Assembly: GCA_947499555.1 (NCBI GenBank)
Contig: CANMOU010000001.1
Location: forward strand, 1,178,001 to 1,242,000
DNA: 64,000 nucleotides
Direction: 5' to 3'
DNA from: an uncultured Roseovarius sp.
GTDB taxonomy: Bacteria > Pseudomonadota > Alphaproteobacteria > Rhodobacterales > Rhodobacteraceae
A program made the position numbers and the translations under genes. The notes under the pieces were generated by a model. That model was not told where the DNA came from. It did no database searches and saw only the letters and a program-made list of their open reading frames with translations. Numbering within the stretch: the first letter of the stretch is position 1; each line of letters begins with the position of its first letter. Shown one piece after another: positions 63,951 to 64,000 of this stretch.

Positions 63951-64000
63951 AGCAGTAGGCGAAACCGCCGGAGCAAGCTCAGGCAGGGCCTGGCGGCCAG

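Overview
The window looks like chromosomal DNA of a marine alphaproteobacterium of the Roseobacter group (Rhodobacterales). The evidence is a set of typical gene neighbourhoods (irr divergent from fabA-fabB-fabI; phoH-ybeY-CBS protein-lnt-metK-trmB; SPOR protein-dacC-tmk-holB-tatD), GC-rich coding sequence, and a SAM/SAH riboswitch in front of metK, a class known almost only from Rhodobacterales. No phage, plasmid, transposase or CRISPR genes were seen.

Layout. 1-18.9 kb is mostly housekeeping: a truncated class V aminotransferase, a UbiH-type hydroxylase, carA, a GatB/YqeY protein, dtd, an rRNA pseudouridine synthase, tadA, a ceramidase-like membrane protein, gatC-gatA, an excalibur-type lipoprotein beside an N-acetylmuramoyl-L-alanine amidase, the RNase P RNA and argE. 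18.1-27.2 kb is a long leftward block for tRNA/rRNA maturation, SAM synthesis and envelope lipoproteins (miaB to trmB), with the riboswitch before metK. 27.3-29.9 kb holds poorly known membrane and Tat-exported proteins. 30-33.5 kb is unsaturated fatty acid synthesis with Irr. 33.5-44.6 kb is rightward catabolic and accessory metabolism (quinone reductase, haloacid dehalogenase, hydrolase, dehydratase, pobA-pcaD, MFS pump, alcohol dehydrogenase, enolase-superfamily enzyme). 44.8-51.2 kb is a tightly overlapped leftward operon of replication and cell-wall genes, followed by tRNA-Ser(UGA).

The most unusual region is 51.6-58.7 kb, just beyond tRNA-Ser. A leftward operon encodes a 177-residue unknown protein, a SARP-like activator (winged helix plus TPR-like repeats) and a very unusual fusion: a (Thr-Lys)12 tail, a PAP2/vanadium-haloperoxidase-type domain with a complete active-site motif set, and a subtilisin (S8) protease. 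Divergent from it is a 692-residue vanadium haloperoxidase homologue. The promoter of the leftward operon carries three GCGTT boxes 11-12 bp apart, ending 8 bp from a -10-like hexamer, which is the geometry of SARP operators. I propose this as an undescribed oxidation/proteolysis cassette. It is followed by a membrane histidine kinase, a cytochrome P450, a response regulator with a probable degenerate GGDEF domain, and an acyl-homoserine-lactone synthase at the right edge.

Two copies of a roughly 168-bp palindromic intergenic element were found, one between fabA and fabB and one after the enolase-superfamily gene. All calls are from reading the sequence only; no database search was run.
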